Shown: positions 23,912 through 37,130 of the stretch, one piece after another
Numbering within the stretch: the stretch's first letter is position 1
Layout: each line of letters starts with the position of its first letter
Assembly (NCBI GenBank): GCA_950295325.1
Contig: OX485805.1
Coordinates: forward strand, 5,208,501 to 5,272,500
From: Polytrichum commune
Lineage: Eukaryota; Streptophyta; Polytrichopsida; Polytrichales; Polytrichaceae
DNA length: 64,000 nt
Reading direction: 5' to 3'
The notes under the pieces: model-generated
The model's database searches: none
What the model saw: the letters and a program-made list of their open reading frames with translations, nothing else
Told to the model about the DNA's origin: nothing
Translations under genes and position numbers: made by a program

Positions 23912-26900
23912 CTAAGAAGTAGACTTTGTCAAAAGACCCCCTTCGAGGATGAGTTTGACTTCGTTGAAGCTAAATGTCGGGGCGTGAATGAACAAATTCA
24001 CTTCCGCATCCAAATTAGAAACCTTGATGAAAATGTAATACAAATGCTTACAATTCAAATAAGAATTTCGTTTGCGGCTGAACTTGGAAATCATATCCAA
24101 GAAAAATGCGCAGTTGCACTCTGGAAGAGAACTGACTGTCACTTGGTAGATCGGTGGTTGGGGTTCTGATTTGGACTGCAGTGTGATAATGCAACCAAAT
24201 CCCGGTTGAGGGATCATAGTTAACTTCATAACGGTACCATGCATAGCTTCAGCAGAGGCCACCATCTGCCTCTGCTTTGCCGAAGGTGCGCTACTGGATC
24301 GCCGAACAAGCTTGGACAATCTTGTCGGAGGGATCATGTCGGGGTTTTCTGGAACACGGATTCCAGACATATCCAGCGGGGGAGCAGAGTTGGTGAAGAG
24401 TTGAGTCGGTGTGATGCGCTCCTTTGGTGGGAGTTGAAAACCTGCGTTCTCAAGGGCGAAGATATCCGAGCGGGTGAGGTTGGTACCAATCTTCACGGGC
24501 CAGATTGGGGGAATAGGAGGCTTCTGGTCATGAGCAGAGAACGGCATGACCCATTTCCGACGAGGGCCCTTCACGCAACGCTCAATGTCGTCGGGGCAAA
24601 AGACAAAGTCCGTGCGCTTCATAGATTGGAGTTTGTAATGATGCCACATACCGGTGTAGGTCGGCGCAGGGACGCTCTTATTATTAGTGACGATTCTTGC
24701 GGTGCACTTCTTCTTCGTGCCCGCATGATTAGCCCAACAAGACTTCCCAGACGTATAGGGTATGCGGGCAATATGCCAAAGAGAGACATCTACTTTGGTT
24801 TCTTGCACGGCAGTGACACGCTGGAAACCAAGTCCTGCAGGTGAAGGCACTTGAACCTCTTGTACAGAGGGGGAAGACTCCTCAATGATAGTGGGTAGTG
24901 TTTCTGGTTGAGATCGAGTGACACGCTTACCGGGGGGAGGGCGAGAGAAGTTCACGGTATCGGGGCGGTGGGTCTCGCCATCATCACCAATTGGAGTGTC
25001 TGATCTTCGCTTCTGCGATCCAAACACCTCGGCGCCCTCAAGGTGTGGATCGCGAGTGCAAAATTCTTCCCCACCGGACATGTCAAGCAAGACCTTCTGC
25101 AACACTGTGGGGTCGCCAGTACGCTGAGCTCGACGTTGAGCACCCCTGAGCTTTAGTTCTTCTTTGCTTGGACCATCTCCGCCAATTCCACCTTTAAGGA
25201 ACTGGTAGTATGCAACAACTTGTAAGAAGGCGCGAATGTAGTCGTCAACCGTAGCCACGTATAGATCTCCACCCTTGTTGCCGGAGGCTTGAAGCCATTT
25301 GTTGTAGACGGACTCCGCAAGATTGCACGACGGCATCTCGGCCAATTGGTCTTGGGTTAAAACCTTTTCCTGATTGGAGAAATCAAGTATTAATATAAAT
25401 GTACAGAGAGAGGAAATCGAATCCAAGAAAAACCAATAATGAATTATGAAGGAGATGTACCAGTTCCATGAAACCACCCCATTGAAGGTAGCGGAAGTGC
25501 CAAAAAGCAAGCCAGAGCTGAAGATGCTTGAGACCGTCCTCACTTGTACAATTCGATGACGCCCACCAAGCCTTGATAGCTAGGTACCTAGTCTCAGCCT
25601 CTTCCATAGATGACGCATTTCGATATTGAAGGCAAAGATGTCTATGTTGGTCTTGTAACTCATGCTTTATATACGATTTCGTATGTTTTTCGAGCGATTG
25701 TTTCCAATGGAAAAAACAAGTGCGCTCACGACCCTCCATTGGAACTTTGGGATCCCCCGAACCATATACAATGCGAACATCGTTCCAATTGGCTTGGGCA
25801 CTGTCCGCCATGAAGCCTATAAAGTTTGGATGTGGGATACTGTGAGGCCAAACCCCCCACCCTTAAGCGTCCGTAGTCCGAGTAGTGGGTTTGGGCTCAC
25901 ATTCCTCCGCGGTATTGGATTTGGACTTGGATGAGTCCATAGTGCAAGGTTCACCCTTCAAGTGGTCTTGGATTTAACTGGAATTTCACTTTTAACAACT
26001 CAATGTACAATTTCAATACGTATGTGGAGAATGCACAAGTTAACTATGTTATTTTAACCTCCTTATGCTCGGGTGCTATTTTGTCTTTGTTTGCTTCTAA
26101 CGTCCATCCGGCCGCTTTAGCTACACAAGCCCTTAAGGATATCCCTCTCCTAAATGGAGTCCGTGCCGTTGACTCTATACTACCACTTGAACTATCACTT
26201 GTGTATTCCGTATCGCTACTATAAGAGGTCTCACTTGGTGTCTCCATACCGTACATAAGCCTTTAAGTATTAAGAAATACTTATGTGACTTATGTCAATC
26301 TCTCCCTCGCACCTTTGGTCTTTGCTTCCTTTGTCTTGCCACCGCGAGAGTGCTCCACATTCTCCATTAATTTGTGCACGTGGTTTATTTTTAAAGAGAG
26401 GATGCAAGTGTTAAAAAAAACACTATTCTCTATAGTCAATCTCAAATACATTTACTTGTGAAAGCCACCATAACACTAACTAGCATAATGTAACTAACTA
26501 CTTGTCTATGAGCTAATTAGGTAGGCTATCTACTAAGTTCCTTCATGAACCCATCTCTTTACTTTCTAATTACATAAACCTAGCTCCTTCATAAACCCAG
26601 GTCCTTCATAAACCCAGCTCTTTACTTTCTAACTAAACAAACCTAACTCCTTCATAAACCCAGCTCTTTACTTTCTAACTAAACAAACCCAGCTCCTTCA
26701 TAAACCCAGCTCCTTCATGAACCCACAACTTTGTAGTTGTAATCCCCAACTACCTCACTAATTATTCAAGCCCTTAACTAATCTTCCTACCTAATTTCCC
26801 TAATTCTACTAACAACCCCTTTCTAATCACACAATTCTTCTCTAATCCTAAAATCCTAAAATCCTAGAGAGGAGAGGGGGAGAGAGAATTTCCTAACTTC

Positions 26901-29690
26901 ACTAAGACTAACTAATCCACACAAGTATATTTTTGCACTCATCACAACATCAAGTGCTCAACTCTTAAACATGGAACTTGCAACCACGTGTATTCAAAAC
27001 ATGAACTTTAAGTACCACAAATTGGAATCATGAATTAACTTTAAAATCCTTCACGTCAACACTAATTCTACCAAGAGGTCAAGCCCTCTTCAAGGCTAAC
27101 AAGCCTTGGCTCTCAAACTAAAAACTAAGCACACACATGTGCTCCAATATGGCTTCCCACACCCATACTTATAACTCGTGGGGTGCCTTGGAGCACAAAG
27201 GAAAGAGAGGATGAGTGAGGGAAGAATGAGGGATTATATAGTAAGCTTGAGGGGGTGAGCACCCTCAAGGCTCACGATAAGCCCTTGAGATTTCCTCCTA
27301 CTTAGTAGGCGCCAATCCTATCTTCTAAGCCTTCCTCCCTCAAATGATCAACAAGGATCCTAATTCGAACATTTAACTAGCCTTGGCTTTCTACCTACCA
27401 CACTTTACCAAACTTGGGATGCTTCAACCCAAACTTAGCCTCCTTCGCTTTCCGCCGCCATAACTTTCTCCCCTTACCTTCCCAAATCGTCGCTCACCAC
27501 TTAATTCAAACCACGATGCTTAACTCGTGATTTGATTGGTGCTTTGAGAATTTGCTTATCCTCCACCTTGCATTCTTCCTTGGGCCTTCCCCATTAAGTG
27601 GCCATGATGAGGTGGTCCACTTGTGCGCTCCATGTGATCCTCCATTCATCCCAATTCGAATGCACTTGCCTCTTGAGTCACTTTGGTTGTCTCCATCCAT
27701 TTGTACTAGCCTACTCACTAACTACTCAATCCAAGTTCTCCTTACCTATCCTCATTCACTCAAATCCTTCCGAAGGTAAAAACACAATAACAACTCACAT
27801 CCTAGCCTCTTACAACATGGTACTTCTAAGACTAACATTTCACTCTTTTAATATTTTTGTGAAGTAACATGCTACTTCAAAGTGCATCAACTAACGTTTC
27901 AAGGGTCTAAGACTAAATGTGGGCACCCTTTTGGGCTCACAGATACCGTGTCGGGCCATGACGTGGTTGAGGTTCTGCCAGAAGAGAACTTGGGCATCCT
28001 TATCCTCCGATTGGAAATCACAACATGAAATGGTCATGACCCGTTGATAAGTCCCATCGTACATATGAGCGGCCATGGTGGTCCACCCTTTGACCCGCTT
28101 CACGTGATCGGACATCATCCACGCGTTCTCCAGGTCCCCACCCGGTTGCATCCGACGAACCAAATCCACTCCACTTCCAGGACCAACCTCCGACATCTTG
28201 AAGACGAACACCTTGTCTGTATCGTCACCTTGTCCTGGGAATTGGTTCCGTTGGACGTAGGCCCAATTGCTAACGCCTCGGAGCTTTGCGATGCCATCCA
28301 TAACACCAAACCTCCGCAAATATTTGAAAGAGGTAACCTTAGAGCGAAGGTTTGGGGAATTCAACTCTCTACAGCTCTCAAAAACAGGTTCAAGCTCTTT
28401 TAAAGAGAAGAGACGGTGTGTGTCATTATCGCCAGAAAGGAGAAACTCACCAACAATGTCCTTGCTAGCTTCAAGGACGATCTTGCTGTGGGTGGCTTGA
28501 GGCGTACGTTCAACGTGCTCCTCAAGAAGTGCATTGATACGCTTCCGACTGTCTCTGCAGTCTCCAACCTTCACTGGATGTTGATGAGAACCGAGATGAA
28601 TGCAGGCTCTTTGGGATGACTCCTTCCCATGGACGTAGAAGATTTTGGCCTCGCATAGTGCAATGCATTTGGGAGGCTCTTTACAGATCCTGCAGACAAG
28701 AGTAGATCCGGATGGCACAATGCCAGAGAGACGGAAAGGATCTTTAGTGAAACCTTCAAATTCTGTGTCATTGACCTTAGAGGTACGATGGGCGCGTTGA
28801 AGGTAATCACAACTCGGGTTTTGGCATTGGAGATGGCCAACACAGGTAGAGGAACGAAATGCAAGGCCAACGTCGTTTGTAATGTTGGTGGTTTGAGTCT
28901 TAGTCCAAACATGGCCATCATATTGCTTGTCCATGCCGTCCAACGACTTGGCCCTGGTTTGAGATGAAGAGACTTCTGCTGCAGGGAGGACAAATAACTG
29001 GGTGCCATCGAAACGAGGGGGAAGGTGATTAACTTCTTGGATTTTGATTTTATCGTAATCTATTTTCTTGAGGACGTTCTTACTACCGGGCATAGAGCCA
29101 AGACGACGAAGACATTGAACAATAGTTTGAGGAGGTTTAGACGTAGGGACCGAAGGAGTTGAAGGGACAGAGCTAGATGGAGAAGGCGTTATGTAGGATG
29201 CAAAGGGAAACAAATGAGGGGAATCATGGACAGCAACCTTATACACTGGTACATCTTCACTCGAAGAATCAGACAAGTCTATAACGTTGTCTACACCAAG
29301 CTCGGTCTTGACGCTTATTACGGGGGGTGTGCTAAAGGCAACAGTGGATGATCGAAGAGGAGGAAGGATTTCTGTTGACACTTCCATCTGAGAATCTGGC
29401 CAGCCACAAACCCTATACTTTCCCGCGCCAAGCTCCCACACTACATTGCCATTGTCAGTTATCTTGGAGGTCTCATGGAAGGTATGAACGAGCAATCCAG
29501 TATCAGGATGGTAGATCTCACGCTCTACCCATATTGTACTAGCTTTCAAAGAGAACCTAATGCTAAGATGAAGCTCCGAGACAACAACAATACCTTGTGC
29601 ACCAATGGGGAATATAATAGGGACCCCGATGCCATGTGAACGAAGTTCGGCCATCTCAGAGACGGGAGGAAGAATTGAGGTGGAAGCCAT
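23912..29690 (-). CDS. MULE-like transposase with SWIM zinc finger
   Basis: Three exons with matching phases, 27947-29690, 25461-25816 and 23912-25369, encode about 1185 residues. The middle of exon 1 has a zinc-binding region (CQNPSCDYLQRAHR, then CRICKEPPKC and a CIHLGSHQHP stretch) like the WRKY/GCM-type DNA-binding domains of plant transposases. The RNase H-fold follows: WTTMAAHMYDGTYQRVM carries the likely first Asp, and GFMADSAQANW across the exon 1/2 junction the second. The acidic third residue should be in exon 2 (MEEAETRYLAIKAWW is one candidate). Exon 3 ends in a SWIM finger pattern, CNC then CKH. This order is typical of Mutator-like transposases. Intron 1 (25,817-27,946) is long. 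The ATG at 29690 follows the last upstream alternative start. No internal stop was seen, so it may be active on the element B ends. Confidence 0.75.
26576..26726. repeat. Short tandem repeat in the transposase intron
   Basis: Repeated blocks of CTCCTTCATAAACCCAGCTC and TTTACTTTCTAACTAAACAA alternate several times with small variations. It lies in intron 1 of the transposase gene. The rest of that 2.1-kb intron is AT-rich with no supported gene. Confidence 0.7.
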
Positions 29691-30009
29691 GAAGGCAGAG
29701 AAAGCAAACGTGAAGGAACAAAGATGCAAAGATGCATAGAGAAGGAGAATGGTGATGACGATGAAGTTATAAACAAATACGCATGAATATCAGGAAGGAG
29801 ACAAAACTGTCAGGCATCCTAAAAAAAGATACCCCTAATTACAAAGATGGTTGTCAGATAGTAAAGCGCGCCTCCCATCGGGAGGTATTGCAATTATATA
29901 CTGAGAAGAATGCGATTGCTCACTTTCTTTCCAATGTGTGAGTTTGATGTGGTGAGGTTGTGGAAAGGAAATAGAGCGAATAGGTCTGAATTGCGGGAGG
30001 GTTGAACAC
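29691..30009. promoter_or_regulatory. Divergent promoter region inside element B
   Basis: A 319-bp gap separates the ATGs of the transposase (-) and of the gene at 30,010 (+), so the two must share or abut promoters. I see no A- or B-type palindrome in it and no unambiguous TATA box. Confidence 0.45.
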
Positions 30010-30958
30010 ATGAAGGAAATAGGCAATTCACAACCTCCGACAACGGAACCATCTAAGAAAAAGAAGAGGAGGCGATCGTCTACACATTACACTGATAAGA
30101 AGAGAAAGACAGTGAGGACACAAAAGTCACAGGCAAGGAAAGCGCCAATTGAGGGCCGTGGGACGCCCGAGGATTTGAGCCAAAGCATAAAGGACCTGCG
30201 GAAACCTTCGTGGAGGTTAGACTGTGGGATTCGGCCTTTTCATTTATCACCGATTGTAGAAGAGGCGGACGGAAGTAAAGCGCAACCAATGGCAGAAGTG
30301 GAGGAGTTGGGAAACGACAGCATCCAAGAGGACTCACGCGAAGAGACAAACTCTACAAGTGTCGTACGTATTCTTCGGGTTCTCCATATATTCAGTTGTT
30401 TGAGCACATAATGAAAATGGTAGAACATATTCAACTGTGAAACAACTTTTCTTTTAGATATTATGGTTTGTCATCATTGTTATAAACATTGTTTTATCTT
30501 AAATATAGGAAGAGGGGGGGAGTGGAGATAGTGGAAATATCTATGAAGAAGACAACAAGGAGGTAGCACAACAAATTGAGAAGGCGTTAGAAGAGCGAGA
30601 ACCGATGTCGGGACAACCAACGATTCAAGCAAGAGAAAAAATGAAGGCGTCCAAGAGGAAAGCGGCAAAGGAAGATCTGAAATCAAATTTGTTGGGAGGC
30701 CGCGAAAGAGCTGAAGGAGGAGACCCATGCGCAGAAACCCTAAGTGTGGATGTTGTAACCCCTGCTTCAAGATTTCTGCGAAGCAAGGCGGGCGGAACAC
30801 AACAAACATCAAGGCGAGGGCGTGGCCGCGGGAGAGGAATGGCGCAAATAAACCTCGGAGATTCGAGAAGCACTCCAATATCGCCGACAGAGGACGGGAC
30901 CTCGGAAGATAGTGGCGCCAATATAGGGGCTTCAGTGGAGGGCATACTCCAAATTCTG
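30010..30958 (+). CDS. Basic/acidic nuclear-like protein, possibly the N-terminus of the ParB/methyltransferase-like protein
   Basis: Two exons, 30010-30363 and 30509-30958, give 268 residues with intron GTACGT...ATATAG. The protein is low complexity: a Lys/Arg-rich stretch near the start (KKKKRRR), acidic stretches, and an RGRGRGRG tract near residue 225. It looks like a nuclear, nucleic-acid-binding tail rather than a folded enzyme. The second exon ends at a GTAAGG donor in phase 0. The next good acceptor in compatible phase is at 38,510, directly before the ATG of the ParB gene, so the two may be one gene with a 7.55-kb intron containing the palindrome array. It may instead be a separate gene ending at the TAG at 31,028. 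Confidence 0.5.
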
Positions 30959-33900
30959 GTAAGGTGTCGGGATCTCGGCCAAGCTATGTTCGCCAACGTT
31001 TTTGCTTTCTATCACCTTGATTTCTCATAGTATTTGGAATATCAGCTTGACTTGCTTTCGGCCTTGTCTTGATTTGGGTTTAGGAACATGTTAGGAAAGG
31101 TATGTTTGTGCTTGAAAAATCAAAAGGTTATGTGCACATCATGTTGCTCTCGGCCTTGTCTCGTTTTGTGTAGTGCACAAGAACGAGCTAGGGCAAGAGG
31201 CCTCGGATCCGAGGCCTCATATTTGTGTAAGTTTGAGTATGTGAGAGGTAGGGTTTTGAGGGAGGTGAGGTTCTTGATTTCTCAACCTAATAGAATGTCA
31301 ACTTTCTTGCTTTCTTGATTCCTTGCTCTCGGCCATTTCTTCTATTGTGTAGTGCATAAGTGGGAGCCATAGGAAGAGGCCTCGGATCCGAGGCCTCTTA
31401 TTTGTGGGTAGGTTTGTGCTTGAAAAATCAAAATGTTATGTGCACATCAATTGCTCTCGCCCTTGTCTTGTTTTGTGTAGTGCATAAGAAGGAGCTAGGG
31501 GAAGAGGCCTCGGATCCGAGGCCTCTTATTTGTGTAAGTTTGAGTATGTGAGAGGTAGGGTTTTGAGAGAGGTGAGGTTCTTGATTTCTCAAACTAATGG
31601 AATGTCAACTTTCTTGCTTTCTTGATTCCTTGCTCTCGGCCATTTCTTCTATTGTGTAGTGCATAAGTGGGAGCCATAGGAAGAGGCCTCGGATCCGAGG
31701 CCTCTTATTTGTGGGTAGGTTTGTGCTTGAAAAATCAAAATGTTTTGTCCACATCGATTGCTCTCGGCCTTGTCTCGTTTTGTGTAGTGCATAAGAAGGA
31801 GCTAGGGCAAGAGGCCTCGGATCCGAGGCCTCATATTTGTGTAAGTTTGAGTATGTGAGAGGTAGGGTTTTGAGGGAGGTGAGGTTCTTGATTTCTCAAC
31901 CTAATAGAATGTCAACTTTCTTGCTTTCTTGATTCCTTGCTCTCGGCCATTTCTTCTATTGTGTAGTGCATAAGTGGGAGCCATAGGAAGAGGCCTCGGA
32001 TCCGAGGCCTCTTATTTGTGGGTAGGTTTGTGCTTGAAAAATCAAAATGTTATGTGCACATCAATTGCTCTCGCCCTTGTCTTGTTTTGTGTAGTGCATA
32101 AGAAGGAGCTAGGGGAAGAGGCCTCGGATCCGAGGCCTCTTATTTGTGTAAGTTTGAGTATGTGAGAGGTAGGGTTTTGAGAGAGGTGAGGTTCTTGATT
32201 TCTCAAACTAATGGAATGTCAACTTTCTTGCTTTCTTGATTCCTTGCTCTCGGCCATTTCTTCTATTGTGTAGTGCATAAGTGGGAGCCATAGGAAGAGG
32301 CCTCGGATCCGAGGCCTCTTATTTGTGGGTAGGTTTGTGCTTGAAAAATCAAAATGTTTTGTCCACATCGATTGCTCTCGGCCTTGTCTCGTTTTGTGTA
32401 GTGCATAAGAAGGAGCTAGGGGAAGAGGCCTCGGATCCGAGGCCTCTTATTTGTGTAAGTTTGAGTATGTGAGAGGTAGGGTTTTGAGAGAGGCGAGGTT
32501 CTTGATTTCTCAAACTAATGGAATGTCAACTTTCTTGCTTTCTTGATTCCTTGCTCTCGGCCATTTCTTCTATTGTGTAGTGCATAAGTGGGAGCCATAG
32601 GAAGAGGCCTCGGATCCGAGGCCTCTTATTTGTGGGTAGGTTTGTGCTTGAAAAATCAAAATGTTTTGTCCACATCGATTGCTCTCGGCCTTGTCTCGTT
32701 TTGTGTAGTGCATAAGAAGGAGCTAGGGCAAGAGGCCTCGGATCCGAGGCCTCATATTTGTGTAAGTTTGAGTATGTGAGAGGTAGGGTTTTGAGGGAGG
32801 TGAGGTTCTTGATTTCTCAACCTAATAGAATGTCAACTTTCTTGCTTTCTTGATTCCTTGCTCTCGGCCATTTCTTCTATTGTGTAGTGCATAAGTGGGA
32901 GCCATAGGAAGAGGCCTCGGATCCGAGGCCTCTTATTTGTGGGTAGGTTTGTGCTTGAAAAATCAAAATGTTATGTGCACATCAATTGCTCTTGCCCTTG
33001 TCTTGTTTTGTGTAGTGCATAAGAAGGAGCTAGGGGAAGAGGCCTCGGATCCGAGGCCTCTTATTTGTGTAAGTTTGAGTATGTGAGAGGTAGGGTTTTG
33101 AGAGAGGTGAGGTTCTTGATTTCTCAAACTAATGGAATGTCAACTTTCTTGCTTTCTTGATTCCTTGCTCTCGGCCATTTCTTCTATTGTGTAGTGCATA
33201 AGTGGGAGCCATAGGAAGAGGCCTCGGATCCGAGGCCTCTTATTTGTGGGTAGGTTTGTGCTTGAAAAATCAAAATGTTTTGTCCACATCGATTGCTCTC
33301 GGCCTTGTCTCGTTTTGTGTAGTGCATAAGAAGGAGCTAGGGCAAGAGGCCTCAGATCCGAGGCCTCATATTTGTGTAAGTTTGAGTATGTGAGAGGTAG
33401 GGTTTTGAGGGAGGTGAGGTTCTTGATTTCTCAACCTAATAGAATGTCAACTTTCTTGCTTTCTTGATTCCTTGCTCTCGGCCATTTCTTCTATTGTGTA
33501 GTGCATAAGTGGGAGCCATAGGAAGAGGCCTCGGATCCGAGGCCTCTTATTTGTGGGTAGGTTTGTGCTTGAAAAATCAAAATGTTATGTGCACATCAAT
33601 TGCTCTTGCCCTTGTCTTGTTTTGTGTAGTGCATAAGAAGGAGCTAGGGGAAGAGGCCTCGGATCCGAGGCCTCTTATTTGTGTAAGTTTGAGTATGTGA
33701 GAGGTAGGGTTTTGAGAGAGGTGAGGTTCTTGATTTCTCAAACTAATGGAATGTCAACTTTCTTGCTTTCTTGATTCCTTGCTCTCGGCCATTTCTTCTA
33801 TTGTGTAGTGCATAAGTGGGAGCCATAGGAAGAGGCCTCGGATCCGAGGCCTCTTATTTGTGGGTAGGTTTGTGCTTGAAAAATCAAAATGTTATGTGCA

Positions 33901-33969
33901 CATCAATTGCTCTCGGCCTTGTCTTGTTTTGTGTAGTGCACAAGAACGAGCTAGGGCAAGAGGCCTTCT

Positions 33970-34465
33970 CTACACTTGTTTTGGAACACATAAAAGAGGC
34001 CTCGGATCCGAGGCCTCATTCACAAACTAGTTTACATCCTCAAAAACAAGCGAAGTGCCTCATTCATACAAGTTATACTTTGAATCAAAAAACCTCAAGT
34101 GGCCTCGGCCGAGAGGCCTCGGATCACTTTGGCCGAGAGGCCTCGGATCACAAGCTAGAGGCCTCTCGGCCACTTTGGTTGGTTTTGAGTATGTAAACTA
34201 GTTTGTGAATGAGGCCTCGGATCCGAGGCCTCTCTTATGTGTTCCAAAACAAGTGTACGGAAGAGGCACTTTGGTTGGTTTTGAGTATGTAAACTAGTTT
34301 GTGTGTAAGGCCTCGGATCCGAGGCCTCTCGGCCGAGGCCACTTGAGGTTTTTTGATTCAAAGTATAACTTGTATGAATGAGGCACTTTGCTTGTTTTTG
34401 AGGATGTAAACTAGTTTGTGAATGAGGCCTCGGATCCGAGGCCTCTTTTATGTGTTCCAAAACAT
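33970..34465. repeat. Long inverted repeat within the palindrome array
   Basis: About 150 bp at 33,977-34,117 recurs as a nearly exact reverse complement at 34,315-34,460, with a loop of roughly 200 bp. Each arm carries B-type palindromes and the block TCGGCCGAGAGGCC. The arms would form a long cruciform or, if transcribed, a long hairpin RNA. Confidence 0.75.
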
Positions 34466-34618
34466 GTGTACGGATGAGGCACTTTGGTTTGTTTTGAGTA
34501 TGTAAACTAGTTTGTGAATGAGGCCTCGGATCCGAGGCCTCTCTTATGTGTTCCAAAACAAGTGTACGGAAGAGGCACTTTGGTTGGTTTTGAGTATGTA
34601 AACTAGTTTGTGTGTAAG

Positions 34619-35500
34619 GCCTCGGATCCGAGGCCTCTCGGCCGAGGCCACTTGAGGTTTTTTGATTCAACGTATAGCTTGTATGAATGAGGCACTTTGC
34701 TTGTTTTTGAGTATGTAAACTAGTTTGAAAATGAGGCCTCGGATCCGAGGCCTCCTTTTAGTGCCCTCGATCAGCAGTCCCCAGGGAGTGGCTCCCGGGA
34801 CTCCGAATGTTCAAACAGGCATAACTTCCTTGATTTTTGCCCAAATGGGGCAAGTGAGGTGTCCATCGGCATCTACATTTCACGTAGATGACGATAGAGT
34901 GGTTGATTGTTAGATTCGGAGACCACACGTGGAAGATATGGAGGTCTGAAGCTGCCGGGGGGGGGAAATGTGTTTTGTTAAGTGCATATGTAGAAGCTAG
35001 GAGAAGAGGCCTCGGATCCGAGGCCTCTTTTATGTGTTCCAAAACTAGTGTACGGATGAGGCACTATGGTTGGTTTGGAGTACGTAAATTACTTTGTGTG
35101 TGAGCCCTCGGATCCGAGGCCTCTCAGCCGAGGCCACTTGAGGTTTTTTGATTCAACGTATAGCTTGTATGAATGAGGCACTTTGCTTGTTTTTGAGTAT
35201 GTACACTAGTTTGAAAATGAGGCCTCGGATCCGAGGCCTCCTTTTAGTGCCCTCGATCAGCAGTCCCCTGGGAGTGGCTCCCGGGACTGCGAATGTTTAA
35301 ACAGGCATAACTTCCTTGATTTTTGCCCAAATGGGGCAAGTGAGGTGTCCATCGGCATCTACATTTCACGTAGATGACGATAGAGTGGTTGATTGTTAGA
35401 TTTGGAGACCACACGTGGAAGATATGGAGGTCTGAAGCTGCGGGGGGGGGGGGAAATGTGTTTTGTTAAGTGCATAAGTAGGAGCTTTGGGAAGAGGCCT
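34619..35500. repeat. Direct duplication of ~487 bp within the array
   Basis: The segment starting near 34,619 repeats from about 35,106 with few differences. Each copy contains a unique ~250-bp block not seen elsewhere in the array. That block has two small hairpins: a GGGAG...CTCCC stem near 34,784 and 35,270, and CATCTAC...GTAGATG near 34,870 and 35,357, followed by a poly-G run of 8-11 bases. Confidence 0.75.
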
Positions 35501-37130
35501 CGGATCCGAGGCCTCTTTTTTGTATCAAGGTTTGTGCTTGAAAAATCAAAATGTTAGGTTCATTTTTGAATTCTCTCGGCCATTTTCTGTAGTATGTATT
35601 TCATAAGGAGGGGCATTCGGAAGAGGCCTCGGATCCGAGGCCTCATTTTTGTGTCAAGGTATGTGCTTGAAAAATGAAAATCTTATGTTCATTTTTGAAT
35701 GCTCTTGGCCTTCTTGTTTTGGGTAGTGCATAAGTAGGTACTTTGTGAAGAGGCCTCGGATCCGAGGCCTCATTTTTGTGTCAAGGTATGTGCTTGAAAA
35801 ATGAAAATCTTATGTTCATTTTTGAATGCTCTTGGCCTTCTTGTTTTGGGTAGTGCATAAGTAGGTACTTTGTGAAGAGGCCTCGGATCCGAGGCCTCAT
35901 TTTTGTGTCAAGGTATGTGCTTGAAAAATGAAAATCTTATGTTCATTTTTGAATGCTCTTGGCCTTCTTGTTTTGGGTAGTGCATAAGTAGGTACTTTGT
36001 GAAGAGGCCTCGGATCCGAGGCCTCATTTTTGTGTCAAGGTATGTGCTTGAAAAATGAAAATCTTATGTTCATTTTTGAATGCTCTTGGCCTTCTTGTTT
36101 TGGGTAGTGCATAAGTAGGTACTTTGTGAAGAGGCCTCGGATCCGAGGCCTCATTTTTGTATCAAGGTATGTGCTTGAAAAATGAAAATCTCATGTTCAT
36201 TTTTGAATGCTCTTGGCCTTCTTGTTTTGGGTAGTGCATAAGTATGTGTTTTGGGAAGAGGCCTCGGATCCGAGGCCTCATGTTTGAGTCAATTTTATTT
36301 AAGAAAAATCAAAATGTTATGTTCGTGTAAGATTACTCTCGGCCTTCTTGTTTTGGGTACTACATGAGTAGGAGGTTTGTGAAGAGGCCTCGGATCCGAG
36401 GCCTCTTGTTTGTGTAAGTTTGAGTATGTGAGAGGTAGGGTTTTGAGAGAGGCGAGGTTCTTGATTTCTCAAACTAATGGAATGTCAACTTTCTTGCTTT
36501 CTTGATTCCTTGCTATCGGCCATTTCTTCTATTGTGTAGTGCATAAGTGGGAGCCATAGGAAGAGGCCTCGGATCCGAGGCCTCTTATTTGTGGGTAGGT
36601 TTGTGCTTGAAAAATCAAAATGTTATGTGCACATCAATTGCTCTCGCCCTTGTCTTGTTTTGTGTAGTGCATAAGAAGCAGCTAGGGGAAGAGGCCTCGG
36701 ATCCGAGGCCTCATATTTGTGTAAGTTTGAGTATGTGAGAGGTAGGGTTTTGAGAGAGGCGAGGTTCTTGATTTCTCAAACTAATGGAATGTCAACTTTC
36801 TTGCTTTCTTGATTCCTTGCTATCGGCCATTTCTTCTATTGTGTAGTGCATAAGTGGGAGCCATAGGAAGAGGCCTCGGATCCAAGGCCTCTTATTTGTG
36901 GGTAGGTTTGTGCTTGAAAAATCAAAATGTTATGTGCACATCAATTGCTCTCGGTCTTGTCTTGTTTTCTGTAGTGCATAAGAACCAGCTAGGGGAAGAG
37001 GCCTCGGATCCGAAGCCTCCTATTTGTGTAAGTTTGAGTATGTGAAAGGTAGGGTTTTGAGAGAGGTGAGGTTCTTGATTTCTCAAACTAATAGAATGTC
37101 AACTTTCCTGCTTTTTTGGTTCCTTGCTCT

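Noticed and set aside
31028-31030. End of a stand-alone gene at the TAG after 30,958
   Set aside because: Not excluded, but a strong GTAAGG donor precedes it and an in-phase acceptor exists at 38,510. I kept both possibilities rather than fixing the end here.
34155-34670. 171-residue minus-strand frame with internal repeats
   Set aside because: It is a by-product of the inverted and direct repeats in the palindrome array.
31360-37045. Eleven near-identical 63-residue plus-strand frames (MGAIGRGLGSEASYLW...)
   Set aside because: They are created by the 307-bp tandem repeat, with the palindrome read as part of the frame. There is no start context or codon-level conservation beyond the DNA repeat.
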